From NCBI GenBank assembly GCA_050010115.1, contig JBEKLQ010000123.1, forward strand, positions 1 through 11,866: a stretch of 11,866 nt of DNA, in the 5' to 3' direction. The translations under genes were made by a program, and so were the position numbers. The DNA comes from JAKACA01 sp050010115 (GTDB taxonomy: Bacteria; Actinomycetota; Acidimicrobiia; Acidimicrobiales; Bog-793). The number at the start of each line of letters is the position of its first letter. Position 1 is the stretch's first letter. A model generated the notes under the pieces. The model was given only the letters and a program-made list of their open reading frames with translations. It ran no database searches and had not been told where the DNA came from. Below, piece by piece: positions 1 to 7,704 of the stretch.

Positions 1-113
1 ATCTGGGCCGATGCCACGGTGGCGTTGCCGAACACGGCCATGACCGCAGCCGCGGCCAACGCCAGGGCCCCAGCTGATCTCGGGACTGGGTTGCGGCGGA
101 ACATGCCTTTCAT
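1..113 (-). CDS. Exported protein of unknown function, N-terminal fragment (runs off window)
   Basis: Reading the minus strand from the ATG at 113-111 gives 37 codons with no stop before the window edge. The peptide has a classic Sec signal: a basic start (MKGMFRRNPVPR), a hydrophobic Ala/Leu/Val core at about residues 14-28, and a signal peptidase I-like A-S-A|Q site at residues 34-37. A second in-frame ATG at 104-102 is equally usable, and neither has a strong Shine-Dalgarno sequence. The mature protein lies outside the window, so its function cannot be named. It follows the universal stress protein gene on the same strand after 98 bp and could belong to that transcript or have its own promoter. 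The signal-peptide call is fairly safe; everything past residue 37 is unseen. Confidence 0.6.
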   Translation of the reverse strand, partial: MKGMFRRNPVPRSAGALALAAAAVMAVFGNATVASAQ

Positions 114-211
114 ATCGACCGCCGCCGGACCTGGCTGTAGCGATTGCGGTGCCGGACGGGGAAATCGGGGCTTTCGGCACGCTCTCGGCGCCGGACGGCC
201 GCGGCGGCGTC

Positions 212-636
212 CTAGTGATCCAGCCCAGCCCGTCCCGCCGGCACGATCACGAGCGGTACCGACGAGTGCTCCGCGAGCTCGTGGCTCGTGCTCCCGAGCA
301 AGAGCCCGGCACGAGCACCGTGACCACGCGAGCCGACCACCAGCAGGTCCGCCGAGATCGGTGATTGCGCTGCTCGAGCCAGCACCGAGCACGGGTCGCC
401 GTCAGCCAGGTGCCACCGAACCCGTGCCGGTTCGAGCCCGGCCTCCGCGGCGAGATCGCGGGCCATGTCTTCCAACTCGGCGGCATTGCCGGTACCGGCG
501 ACATGCTCGAGGAGGCCGACGGCATGCACGACGACCACGTCGACGCCCACCTGCCCCGCCAGCTGGAAAGCCCAGCGGGCGGCGACCTGGGCGTCGGGCG
601 ACCCGTCAAAACCAACCGCGATTGTCTGGAGCACAG

Positions 637-640
<4 letters not shown>
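212..640 (-). CDS. Universal stress protein (UspA family), single domain
   Basis: This encodes a 142-residue cytoplasmic protein, the usual size for one Usp domain. Strand beta-1 is near the N-terminus (TIAVGFDGSPDA, residues 6-17) with the nucleotide-contacting Asp at position 12. The ATP-binding signature G-x2-G-x9-G-S is perfect, in the stretch GSRGHGARAGLLLGS near residues 105-119. It is followed by a VPLVIVP C-terminal strand. The family binds ATP and modulates stress or dormancy physiology; no specific partner can be read here. The start at ATG 640-638 is chosen because GAGGAG sits 8 nt upstream and because this ATG overlaps the stop of the preceding deacylase gene as ATGA. The frame stays open upstream to 1138, but that extension is antisense-like Arg/Gly/Pro sequence. 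The protein contains no lysine at all. Confidence 0.93.
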
Positions 641-1689
<1,049 letters not shown>

Positions 1690-1740
1690 ATCATTGACCA
1701 GCGGCCCGCCCGATACCAGGGCCGAAGGTCCTACACGGGC

Positions 1741-2553
1741 TCAGGGGCTGAACGCCTCACGGGCAGCCGCGGCGCCCACAGCCGCCTGGTCGAAGAAATC
1801 GTACGTCCCCTCCCCCAGCAGCTCCGCCGCCGCCTCGACGAGTGCCCCGAGCGCAGCGAACGCGAAGGCCCCACCAACCGAGACGCGCCGCACGCCGACC
1901 GAAGCGAGCTCGGCGACCGACGGCCCGCCGGGGCGGACGAGGACGTTGACCGGCACGCCCACGGATTCGACGACGCTGCGGATCTCACCGAGGTCGACCA
2001 AGCCGGGCGCGTACACGACATCGGCGCCGGCCGTCTCGAACGCCTGCAGCCGGGTGATCGTGTCGGCGAGATCCTTCCGCCCGTGCAGGTAGTTCTCCGC
2101 CCGCGCCGTCAGCACGAGTCGCTCGGGGCCACCATGGCCCGCCTCGGCAGCAGCCGTGACCCGCTCGATCGCCTCGCCCATCTCGAAGATGCGGGGGTCG
2201 GAGCGCCCCGTCGAGTCCTCGATGGAGCACCCGGCCAGGCCGGCGACGACGGCGAGGCGCACGGTCTCGGCGACCTCGGCAGCAGTTGCACCAAACCCGT
2301 TCTCGAGGTCCGCCGACACCGGCAGGTCCGTCGCACCCACGATCACGGCCGCGTGCGCCAGCGCCTCGTCACGGCTGACGGACCCGTCCAACCGCCCGAG
2401 CGAAGCGGCGAACCCACTCGACGTCGTCGCGAGCGCACGGAAGCCCAGCGACTCAAGGACTCTCGCCGACCCGGCGTCCCATGGGTTCGGGATCAGGAGC
2501 GGCTCATCGGCGTGATGCAGCGCAAGAAACCCGTCCGTCTTGCTCACTGACAT
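1741..2553 (-). CDS. Isocitrate lyase / PEP mutase superfamily enzyme
   Basis: This is a 270-residue (beta/alpha)8 enzyme of the ICL/PEPM superfamily, which makes or breaks C-C or C-P bonds in 2-oxo acid substrates using Mg2+. Visible landmarks are NPWDAGSAR (23-31), TTSSGFA (43-49), the metal site SADLENGFG (80-88, a variant of D-x-D-x-G-Y-G with Glu at the second acid), SIEDS (110-114) and ARAENYL (150-156). Asp82, Glu84, Glu112 and Arg151 match the expected metal and substrate positions. The K(K/R)CG(H) catalytic loop of true isocitrate and methylisocitrate lyases is absent, so a lyase of that type is unlikely. A decarboxylase- or mutase-like role, or an unassigned one, fits better. The ATG at 2553 lies two bases from the divergent MFS start. 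Downstream are the deacylase and stress protein genes, probably on one transcript. Confidence 0.88.
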   Translation of the reverse strand: MSVSKTDGFLALHHADEPLLIPNPWDAGSARVLESLGFRALATTSSGFAASLGRLDGSVSRDEALAHAAVIVGATDLPVSADLENGFGATAAEVAETVRLAVVAGLAGCSIEDSTGRSDPRIFEMGEAIERVTAAAEAGHGGPERLVLTARAENYLHGRKDLADTITRLQAFETAGADVVYAPGLVDLGEIRSVVESVGVPVNVLVRPGGPSVAELASVGVRRVSVGGAFAFAALGALVEAAAELLGEGTYDFFDQAAVGAAAAREAFSP

Positions 2554-3841
2554 GCACCCACGGTACCGGTCTCCCGCCGAGGGCCGTCAATATAGGCGGG
2601 TGAGTCCAGCCCGATACCAGGCAGTCCTTCGCGCGCCTGGCGTGAGCTGGCTCATGGCCACGTCGCTGTTCGCACGGCTACCGGTCGCGATGGCGAACCT
2701 GGCCATCATCCTCCGGGTGGCCGAGGGCACCGGCTCGTACGCCCGGGCTGGCGCGATCACGGCCGCGTACGTCGTCGGCACGGGCGTCATGAGCCCCATC
2801 CTCGGTCGCTTGGCCGACCGGGTCGGCCGGCGCCCGGTGCTGGGTGTCTCCGCAGTCGTAAATGCCGCAGGCCTGGTCGCCATGGCATTCGTCCCGGTCC
2901 ACGACACCGCCCTCCTCTTCGTGGTCGCCGGCGTGGCAGGAGCGAGCCTGCCTCCGATCGCGCCGGCGGTTCGCTCACTGTGGTCCGGGCTCGTGACCGA
3001 GGATCTGCGGAGCAGCCTGTACGCCCTCGACGCCACGATGCAGGAGGCCACGTTCATGATCGGGCCCACGCTCGTGGCGCTGCTCAGCTCGGCGTGGGGC
3101 ACTCGGGCGGCGCTCCTCGGCTGTGGTGGCATCGCGATCGCCGGCGCACTCGCCGTCGTCTCACACTCGGCGATCCGTTCGCCGGCGCCACCGGGAGCTC
3201 GGGCCGACCAGGGTGCCGACAACGAAAACCCCCGCAGCGCGGGCCTGCGAAGGTTCCTGCAACCAGCCGGCCTGCCGGGGCTCGGGTCACTGGTGGTGAT
3301 CGTGCTGGTCTTCCTGGCGGCGATCCTCATCGTCGAGGTGACGGTGGTCGCCTTCGCCGGACACCACGGATCGAAGAGCCAGGCCGGGTTTCTCCTGACG
3401 GTGTGGAGCGCCGGCTCGATGGCCGGTGGTCTCGCGTTGGGTGCAAGGGCAGCCCACGCGGCAGAGCGCGTGCTGGCAGCGTTGATGGCAGCGAGCGCCG
3501 GCGGCTTCCTGCTGCTGGCGGCGGCGCCGGGCGTTGACGTGATGTACGGGCTGATCTTTCTCGCCGGCATGTCGATCGCTCCGGGTTTCAGTGCCATCTA
3601 CGGGTTGGTGGGGAAGCTCGCGCCCTCGAGCGCGTCGGTGGAGGCGTTCAGCTGGATCGCGGGCGGCCTCCAGATGGGAGCTGCAGGCGGCGCCGCCATC
3701 GGCGGCCTGCTCGTGGAGGGCGTCGGGACGCGATGGTCGTTCGTCGTTGCGGCCGGGTGCGGGTTGAGCACTGCCGCCATCGCCTGGTGGCGAGCCCGGA
3801 ACCTCCGGCTAGGACAGCACGCGTCGACGGAAGTTCCGTAG
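2552..3841 (+). CDS. Major facilitator superfamily transporter
   Basis: A 429-residue inner-membrane protein with about 12 hydrophobic segments. The MFS motif A, GRLADRVGRR, is at residues 85-94 between TM2 and TM3. A hydrophilic central loop at about residues 205-240 separates the two six-helix halves, the second beginning near LVVIVLVFLAAILIV. It is most like proton-coupled drug or metabolite exporters; the substrate cannot be read. The start is uncertain. ATG 2552 is the first ATG but has no ribosome site and overlaps the divergent gene's ATG. GTG 2600 gives a shorter N-terminus more typical of the family and follows an AT-rich patch (2587-2594), so a leaderless start there is at least as plausible. 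The end overlaps the convergent ABC permease gene by 33 bp. It is the only plus-strand gene in the window. Confidence 0.9.
   Translation: MHPRYRSPAEGRQYRRVSPARYQAVLRAPGVSWLMATSLFARLPVAMANLAIILRVAEGTGSYARAGAITAAYVVGTGVMSPILGRLADRVGRRPVLGVSAVVNAAGLVAMAFVPVHDTALLFVVAGVAGASLPPIAPAVRSLWSGLVTEDLRSSLYALDATMQEATFMIGPTLVALLSSAWGTRAALLGCGGIAIAGALAVVSHSAIRSPAPPGARADQGADNENPRSAGLRRFLQPAGLPGLGSLVVIVLVFLAAILIVEVTVVAFAGHHGSKSQAGFLLTVWSAGSMAGGLALGARAAHAAERVLAALMAASAGGFLLLAAAPGVDVMYGLIFLAGMSIAPGFSAIYGLVGKLAPSSASVEAFSWIAGGLQMGAAGGAAIGGLLVEGVGTRWSFVVAAGCGLSTAAIAWWRARNLRLGQHASTEVP
2587..2594 (+). promoter_or_regulatory. Possible -10-like AT-rich patch before the MFS gene
   Basis: TCAATATA stands out in very GC-rich surroundings, just upstream of GTG 2600 and within the 5' end of the ATG-2552 reading of the MFS gene. 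It would suit a leaderless transcript starting near 2600. No convincing -35 element is seen, so this is a weak call. Confidence 0.2.
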
Positions 3842-4780
3842 GCCGAGCGTCAGGAACACGATGAAGAACGCCGAGAGCATGGGGTAGACCACGTACAGGT
3901 GCATGTGCGAGGAGTCGGTCAGCGCGGCGCGCATCCCCTCGGTCACGTAGATGAGCGGGTTGACGAGCACGAGGATCTGCAGCCAGTGGAACCCGTCGAT
4001 GTGCACCGGCGACAACTTGGTCCACTGGTAGTAGGTGCCGCCCAGGAACGTGATGGGCAACACGATGAAGCCGAACATGAGCCCGATGTTGCGGGGCTCG
4101 AACGCCGTGCCGAGCAGCAGGCCGAGGGACGACATCGCCATGCAGGCGAGCGGGATCAGGGTCACGAGGATCCACCAGTGGAAGCTGAGATGGGCCTCGA
4201 CCCCGGGGGCGTGCACGACAGCCGCGATCGGGAAGACGAGCAGGGCGGACAGCAGGCCCTGGGCGGCGGCAGACAGCACCTTGGCGATGGCCACGAGCCA
4301 GATCGGGCAAGGCGCCTGCACGCGGTCCTCGATCTCCCGGGTGAAGCCGAACTCCTGCGACATCGTCAGCGCCACGGCCTGGACACCCTGGAACATGATC
4401 GAGATCGCCACCACGCCCGGCACGAGCACGGTCGCGAAGGCGGACTCGGCGGCGGCGGCGGCCGGCCCGTGGCCGGAGCTCCCGATGCCCTGGCCGATAG
4501 TCGGGAACACGTACAAGAAGACGAAGACGAGCAGGAAGGGCTGGATGACCGTGCGGAGGCAGAAGATGACGATGTCCTTGCGCAGCACGACGACGTCGCG
4601 CCGAATGAGCGCCCCGAGCGCGGTCCGGCTGGCGGCGAGCGTCGAACGGATCGCGCCGAGGCCGATCTCCTCGCGGTAGGCGACAAGCCCGGCGGTCGTG
4701 GCCGCGTCGGCCGCGGCGATCTCGGCGGTCGTGGGCGCCGGTGCCGTGCCACCGTCGGGGAAGGTTGCGGTCGTCGCCAT
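3809..4780 (-). CDS. ABC-2 type exporter permease (DrrB-like)
   Basis: This 323-residue membrane protein is the channel half of an ABC-2 exporter. After an Ala-rich, soluble N-terminus of about 60 residues come six hydrophobic segments, near residues 75-93, 117-140, 162-189, 203-225, 232-249 and 298-315. The stretch LVNPLIYVTEGMRAAL (272-287) is the signature seen in DrrB/NodJ-type permeases, and RREI-like coupling residues are represented by FTREIEDRV (146-154). The start at ATG 4780 overlaps the ATPase stop by one base (TGATG) and has a strong AAAGGAG 11 nt upstream, so the two subunits are probably made together. Drug, glycolipid or polyketide export is typical of the family; the substrate here is unknown. 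Its last 33 bp are antisense to the end of the MFS gene. Confidence 0.93.
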   Translation of the reverse strand: MATTATFPDGGTAPAPTTAEIAAADAATTAGLVAYREEIGLGAIRSTLAASRTALGALIRRDVVVLRKDIVIFCLRTVIQPFLLVFVFLYVFPTIGQGIGSSGHGPAAAAAESAFATVLVPGVVAISIMFQGVQAVALTMSQEFGFTREIEDRVQAPCPIWLVAIAKVLSAAAQGLLSALLVFPIAAVVHAPGVEAHLSFHWWILVTLIPLACMAMSSLGLLLGTAFEPRNIGLMFGFIVLPITFLGGTYYQWTKLSPVHIDGFHWLQILVLVNPLIYVTEGMRAALTDSSHMHLYVVYPMLSAFFIVFLTLGLRNFRRRVLS

Positions 4781-5778
4781 CAGTCGCGCAGCTCCTTTCC
4801 TGTCAGTGAGATGAAGACCGTCTCGAGCGTCGTTTCGGAGACCGAGAGGTCGTTCACGACGATCCCGGCATCCTCGGCCACGTTCACGACCCGTGGCAGC
4901 AGCCCGTGCCCGGGGTTGCGGACGAACAGCTCGACGCCGCCGTCGATGAGACGGGTGCGCACGGCTCCCTCGACCTTCGACTCGAGGAGCTCCGCGAACT
5001 CTTGCGAAGTGCCCGATGCTCGCACGGTCACGACCGTGTCCACGTCGAGGCTCTGCTTGAGCTTTGCCGGCGTGTCGAGGGCGAGGATCCTGCCGTGGTC
5101 CATGATCGCCACGCGGTCACAGAGCTGGTCCGCCTCTTGCATATAGTGCGTCGTCAACAAGATGGTCTGGCCCTGGTCGTTCAGCTTGCCAAGGATCTCC
5201 CACAGCGCTAGTCGGCTCTGGGGGTCGAGCCCGGCAGTTGGCTCGTCCATGAACAGCACCGCTGGGCGGTGGAAGATCGCCCGGGCGACCATAAGCCGCT
5301 GCGCCATACCACCGGACAAGGCATAGACGCTCGCCTTCGCCCACTTGGACAGCACGAACTGCTCCAGCAGCTCGTCGGTCACGCGCCGCGCCTCGCGCGC
5401 CGGGACGCCGAAGAGCAGGCCGTGGAAGTAGAGGTTCTCCCAGACCGTAAGCGAACGGTCCAAGGTGTTCTGCTGGGAGACCACACCGATCAACTGCTTC
5501 GCGCGCGCCGGGTGGGCGATGACGTCGACGCCGCCGACGTGCGCTTCGCCGGAGGTCGGGACCACTCGGGTCGTCAACATGCCGGCGGTGGTTGTCTTTC
5601 CGGCCCCGTTCGGGCCGAGCAGGCCAAAGATCTCGCGAGGGTGCACAGTGAGATCCAGCCGGTCGACAGCCGCGAAGTCCGTGCCCGGATAGACCTTGGT
5701 GAGCTGTGAGGTCCGGATGATCTCGCCGCCAACGCGCGGCGCCGGAGCAGCAGGGGCTGACTGGTCGATGGCCGTCAT
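4780..5778 (-). CDS. ABC exporter ATP-binding protein (DrrA-like)
   Basis: This 332-residue ATPase energises the permease encoded immediately downstream. All catalytic motifs are intact: Walker A GPNGAGKT (55-62, Lys61), Q-loop SQQN (101-104), ABC signature LSGGMAQR (154-161), Walker B VLFMDE (174-179, catalytic Glu179), D-loop AGLD (182-185) and H-loop His211. One nucleotide-binding domain is followed by a C-terminal domain of about 100 residues, as in DrrA/CcmA-type drug-resistance ATPases. The N-terminus carries about 17 low-complexity Ala/Pro residues before the first strand. The start is ATG 5778, with a purine-rich stretch (AAAAGAG) some 10 nt upstream. A 105-bp gap separates it from the MBL gene, so this pair probably has its own promoter. 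The family exports antibiotics or lipids; the cargo here is not known. Confidence 0.95.
   Translation of the reverse strand: MTAIDQSAPAAPAPRVGGEIIRTSQLTKVYPGTDFAAVDRLDLTVHPREIFGLLGPNGAGKTTTAGMLTTRVVPTSGEAHVGGVDVIAHPARAKQLIGVVSQQNTLDRSLTVWENLYFHGLLFGVPAREARRVTDELLEQFVLSKWAKASVYALSGGMAQRLMVARAIFHRPAVLFMDEPTAGLDPQSRLALWEILGKLNDQGQTILLTTHYMQEADQLCDRVAIMDHGRILALDTPAKLKQSLDVDTVVTVRASGTSQEFAELLESKVEGAVRTRLIDGGVELFVRNPGHGLLPRVVNVAEDAGIVVNDLSVSETTLETVFISLTGKELRD
4792..4798 (-). promoter_or_regulatory. Ribosome binding site of the ABC permease gene
   Basis: AAAGGAG on the minus strand, 11 nt before ATG 4780 and inside the last codons of the ATPase gene. It supports this start and translational coupling of the two exporter subunits. 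Confidence 0.65.
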
Positions 5779-5816
5779 GGGCAGAGATCTCTTTTCGCAG
5801 GCTTGCGGTGGCCATC

Positions 5817-5822
5817 ACCCTA
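5817..5822 (-). promoter_or_regulatory. Candidate -10 box for the ABC exporter pair
   Basis: TAGGGT on the minus strand fits the actinobacterial TAnnnT pattern and lies 39 nt upstream of ATG 5778, in the 105-bp gap behind the MBL gene. No clear TTGAC-like -35 is found at 16-18 bp spacing (the best is GTCGTC), so confidence is low. Confidence 0.2.
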
Positions 5823-5869
5823 GCTACCTGGTAACCGATGACGACCGTGGCTGAAACGTGCTCCGGCCC

Positions 5870-5890
5870 CGGCTAGCCCACGGCTAGCCC
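5870..5890. repeat. Two direct copies of CGGCTAGCCC with palindromic cores, 11 bp apart
   Basis: CGGCTAGCCC occurs at 5870-5879 and again at 5881-5890. Each holds the perfect 8-bp palindrome GGCTAGCC. The 11-bp period puts both on the same face of the helix. The second copy contains the TAG stop of the MBL gene. It could be a binding site or merely sequence around a terminator hairpin. Confidence 0.5.
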
Positions 5891-6873
5891 GGCTGAGAAC
5901 CGGGCTCCGCCGGCGCGTCATGCGGATGCGGGTGGGGATGCGGATGCGGATGCGGGTGCGGGTGCCCGGCGGCCCGCTGCTCGAGCCACCGCCTCAGCCC
6001 GGCGGCGTTGGAGTGGAAGCCGTTGAGAGTCTCGAGTTTCTCCCGTGTCGTGTCGTCGAGCGGACTGAGCTCGAGGCTGAACCGAGCCTCCAGCGCGACA
6101 GCGATGTCCAAGCCGGCTCTCCAGGCACGCTCAGCCTCTTCCGCCCACCGCTTCAGGATCTCGGCGGCCTCGGCCAGCAGCTCGCCAGGCGGCACGGGTA
6201 CCAGGCCGTAGTGAGCCAAGGCGATGCCCGACGGCGAGTGGTCGGCGAAGCGACGCAGGGACGTCAGGGCCTGCTCGAGATCGAAGTCCGGGGGCGGAGT
6301 GGCCGGCCGGAGGATGCCGCCGTCGGGGAGGCGCACGCCGACTGCATCGCCGGCGAACAGGTACCCACTCCCACTGTCCAGTAGACCCACGTGGTGCTTG
6401 GCGTGCCCCGGGGAGTCGATCGCCAGCAACGTGCGCCCGCCGCCCAAGGAGATCTCGGCCCCGTCCTCCAGCACCACGATTCGCTCGGCCGGCGTCGGGT
6501 CGAGCCGGCCGTAGAGCGAGTCGAGCAAAGGGCCGTACACGCGGGCGGCCGAACCGATGAGGCGCGATGGGTCGGCCAGATGGCGGGCACCCTTGGCGTG
6601 CACGTACACGGAGGCGTTCGGGAACGCACGGGCGACGTCCCCCACTCCGCCCGCGTGGTCGAGGTGGATGTGGGTGACCGCCACACCGGCCAGGTCCGCC
6701 GCGCTGACGCCGAGCGACTCGAGCTCCGCCAGCAGCACATCGATCGAGCTCTGGCTTCCGGTCTCGACGAGGACCGGGTGCTCACCCTCGATCAGGTAGC
6801 CCGCTGTCATGCGCTCCCAGCCGCCGAGCAGCGTGTCGATCTCGATGACCCCGGGCGCAAGGATGGTCGGCAC
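5884..6873 (-). CDS. MBL-fold metallo-hydrolase with C-terminal (His-Pro)7-His tail
   Basis: A 329-residue cytoplasmic hydrolase of the metallo-beta-lactamase fold. The dinuclear metal site is complete: THIHLDH (67-73, giving His68, His70, Asp72, His73), His157 in SPGHAKHH, Asp176 in FAGDAV and His221 in ALAHYG. This pattern suits glyoxalase II-, lactonase- or thioesterase-like members; the substrate cannot be fixed from sequence. About residues 230-300 form an added helical region. The C-terminus ends with eight histidines alternating with seven prolines (304-318), then a Pro/Ala/Gly-rich end. The start is GTG 6873, 6 bp after the glycosyltransferase stop, with only a weak ribosome site, so it is probably co-translated. 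As the last gene of the dehydrogenase-glycosyltransferase run it may act on a product of that set, for example a sugar lactone (inference). Confidence 0.9.
   Translation of the reverse strand: MPTILAPGVIEIDTLLGGWERMTAGYLIEGEHPVLVETGSQSSIDVLLAELESLGVSAADLAGVAVTHIHLDHAGGVGDVARAFPNASVYVHAKGARHLADPSRLIGSAARVYGPLLDSLYGRLDPTPAERIVVLEDGAEISLGGGRTLLAIDSPGHAKHHVGLLDSGSGYLFAGDAVGVRLPDGGILRPATPPPDFDLEQALTSLRRFADHSPSGIALAHYGLVPVPPGELLAEAAEILKRWAEEAERAWRAGLDIAVALEARFSLELSPLDDTTREKLETLNGFHSNAAGLRRWLEQRAAGHPHPHPHPHPHPHPHDAPAEPGSQPG
5886..5906 (-). terminator. Hairpin over the end of the MBL gene, possible terminator
   Basis: AGCCCGG (5886-5892) and CCGGGCT (5900-5906) form a perfect 7-bp stem with a 7-nt loop, spanning the stop codon of the MBL gene. 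There is no T-tract on the minus strand after it, so if it terminates it would be the stem-only type reported in GC-rich actinobacteria. Confidence 0.3.
5920..5964 (-). repeat. Hexamer repeat encoding the His-Pro tail
   Basis: Seven and a half degenerate copies of a 6-bp unit, CAY/CAC followed by CCG or CCC on the minus strand (ATGCGG or GTGCGG on the plus strand), encode (HP)7H. Codons vary between CAT and CAC and one Pro is CCC. The tract is therefore not freshly duplicated, yet it is regular enough to change length in whole dipeptides without a frameshift. Confidence 0.85.
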
Positions 6874-6879
6874 GGCAAG

Positions 6880-7704
6880 CTACCGCCGTTCCCGTAGCCA
6901 CGTGCGGGCGATCACGCTCGCGTAGCGGGGCCCGTAGAGCAAGTTGCTCCCCTTCTTCGACTCGCCGGAGGTCCTCGGGTGCCAGACCGTCGGCCGCTCG
7001 CCGATGCGCCAGCCCCGGCTGGCGGCACTGATGATCAGCTCGGCGGTCTGGTACTGGTCCTGCTCCAGGAATACGTCCTTCAACACGTCGATCCGCAGCG
7101 CCCGGTACCCGTTCGAGGTGTCGGTCAGGTTCTGTCGCGTCAGACGGTTGATCACGGCCGCAAAGACGAGCACACCGGTCTTGCGCAACTGGTCGTCCGT
7201 GTGATCCACGCCGAGGCGCCGGCTGGCGATCACGAAGTCGTACTCATCGGCGATGACCGGGGCGAGGAGCTGGCCGATCTCGCCCGGGTCGTTCTGGCCA
7301 TCGGCGTCGAGGGTCACGACGTACTGGGCCCCGTTGGCGATGGCGAGCTCGTAGCCGAGGCGCAGGGCGACACCGTGGCCGAGGTTGACCTGGAACTTCG
7401 CCCAGTAGGCCCCGTTCTCGGTGCAGACGCCGTCGGTGCCGTCGTCACCACCGTCGATCACGACGAGCGTCGAGACCGCCAGCCCCTCGACTTCGGACGG
7501 CACCGCCGCCAGCACGGCACCGATGTTGTCGGCCTCGTAGTACGCCGCAACGAGCACGAGGACCGGGGCGAACTCGACATCGGGGTAGCGCTCGTTGAAG
7601 TCGTCCCTGGCGAGATCCATGGCGAGCTGCTTCATGGCGTTGTAGCGCCGCTCGAACCGTTCCCTCGGGCCTTTTGCCGGCGGGATCCAGTCAATGACGG
7701 GCAT
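6880..7704 (-). CDS. Family 2 glycosyltransferase (DPM1-like, cytoplasmic)
   Basis: A 274-residue GT-A fold enzyme that transfers a sugar from a nucleotide-sugar donor. The donor-binding loop reads VIDGGDDGT (82-90), a variant of the usual V-D-D-G-S-x-D-G-T. The metal-binding D-x-D motif is in LDADGQNDP (132-140). The NGYRAL (198-203) and HPRTSGESKKGSN (242-254) stretches match dolichol/polyprenol-phosphate mannosyl- or glucosyltransferases. No membrane helix is seen, unlike two-domain members, so the acceptor could be a soluble molecule or a lipid reached from the cytoplasm. The start is ATG 7704, which shares one base with the dehydrogenase stop (TGATG) and has GGGAG 9 nt upstream. The open frame extends to 8445 only as out-of-frame shadow of the dehydrogenase. 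The MBL gene follows after 6 bp. Confidence 0.9.
   Translation of the reverse strand: MPVIDWIPPAKGPRERFERRYNAMKQLAMDLARDDFNERYPDVEFAPVLVLVAAYYEADNIGAVLAAVPSEVEGLAVSTLVVIDGGDDGTDGVCTENGAYWAKFQVNLGHGVALRLGYELAIANGAQYVVTLDADGQNDPGEIGQLLAPVIADEYDFVIASRRLGVDHTDDQLRKTGVLVFAAVINRLTRQNLTDTSNGYRALRIDVLKDVFLEQDQYQTAELIISAASRGWRIGERPTVWHPRTSGESKKGSNLLYGPRYASVIARTWLRERR

Noticed and set aside
151..198. Repeat of GCCGGACGG and a GGACG/CGTCC hairpin after the stress protein gene
   Set aside because: The 9-mer is repeated only twice in GC-rich sequence and the 5-bp stem is too short to call a terminator.
2587..3597. 336-residue minus-strand open frame opposite the MFS gene
   Set aside because: It is Ala/Thr/Pro/Arg-rich with no hydrophobic pattern or motif, while the plus strand shows MFS motif A and twelve helices.
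3899..5146. 415-residue plus-strand open frame opposite the ABC exporter genes
   Set aside because: Low-complexity His/Arg/Glu/Asp sequence produced by the third-position GC bias of the real minus-strand genes; no domain is recognisable.
5920..5964. CRISPR or similar spaced repeat array
   Set aside because: The unit is a 6-bp coding repeat without spacers; no other regularly spaced repeat is present in the window.
5920..6384. Plus-strand frame starting with Met-Arg repeats
   Set aside because: This is the complement of the His-Pro codons; the MBL domain on the minus strand is clearly the real gene.
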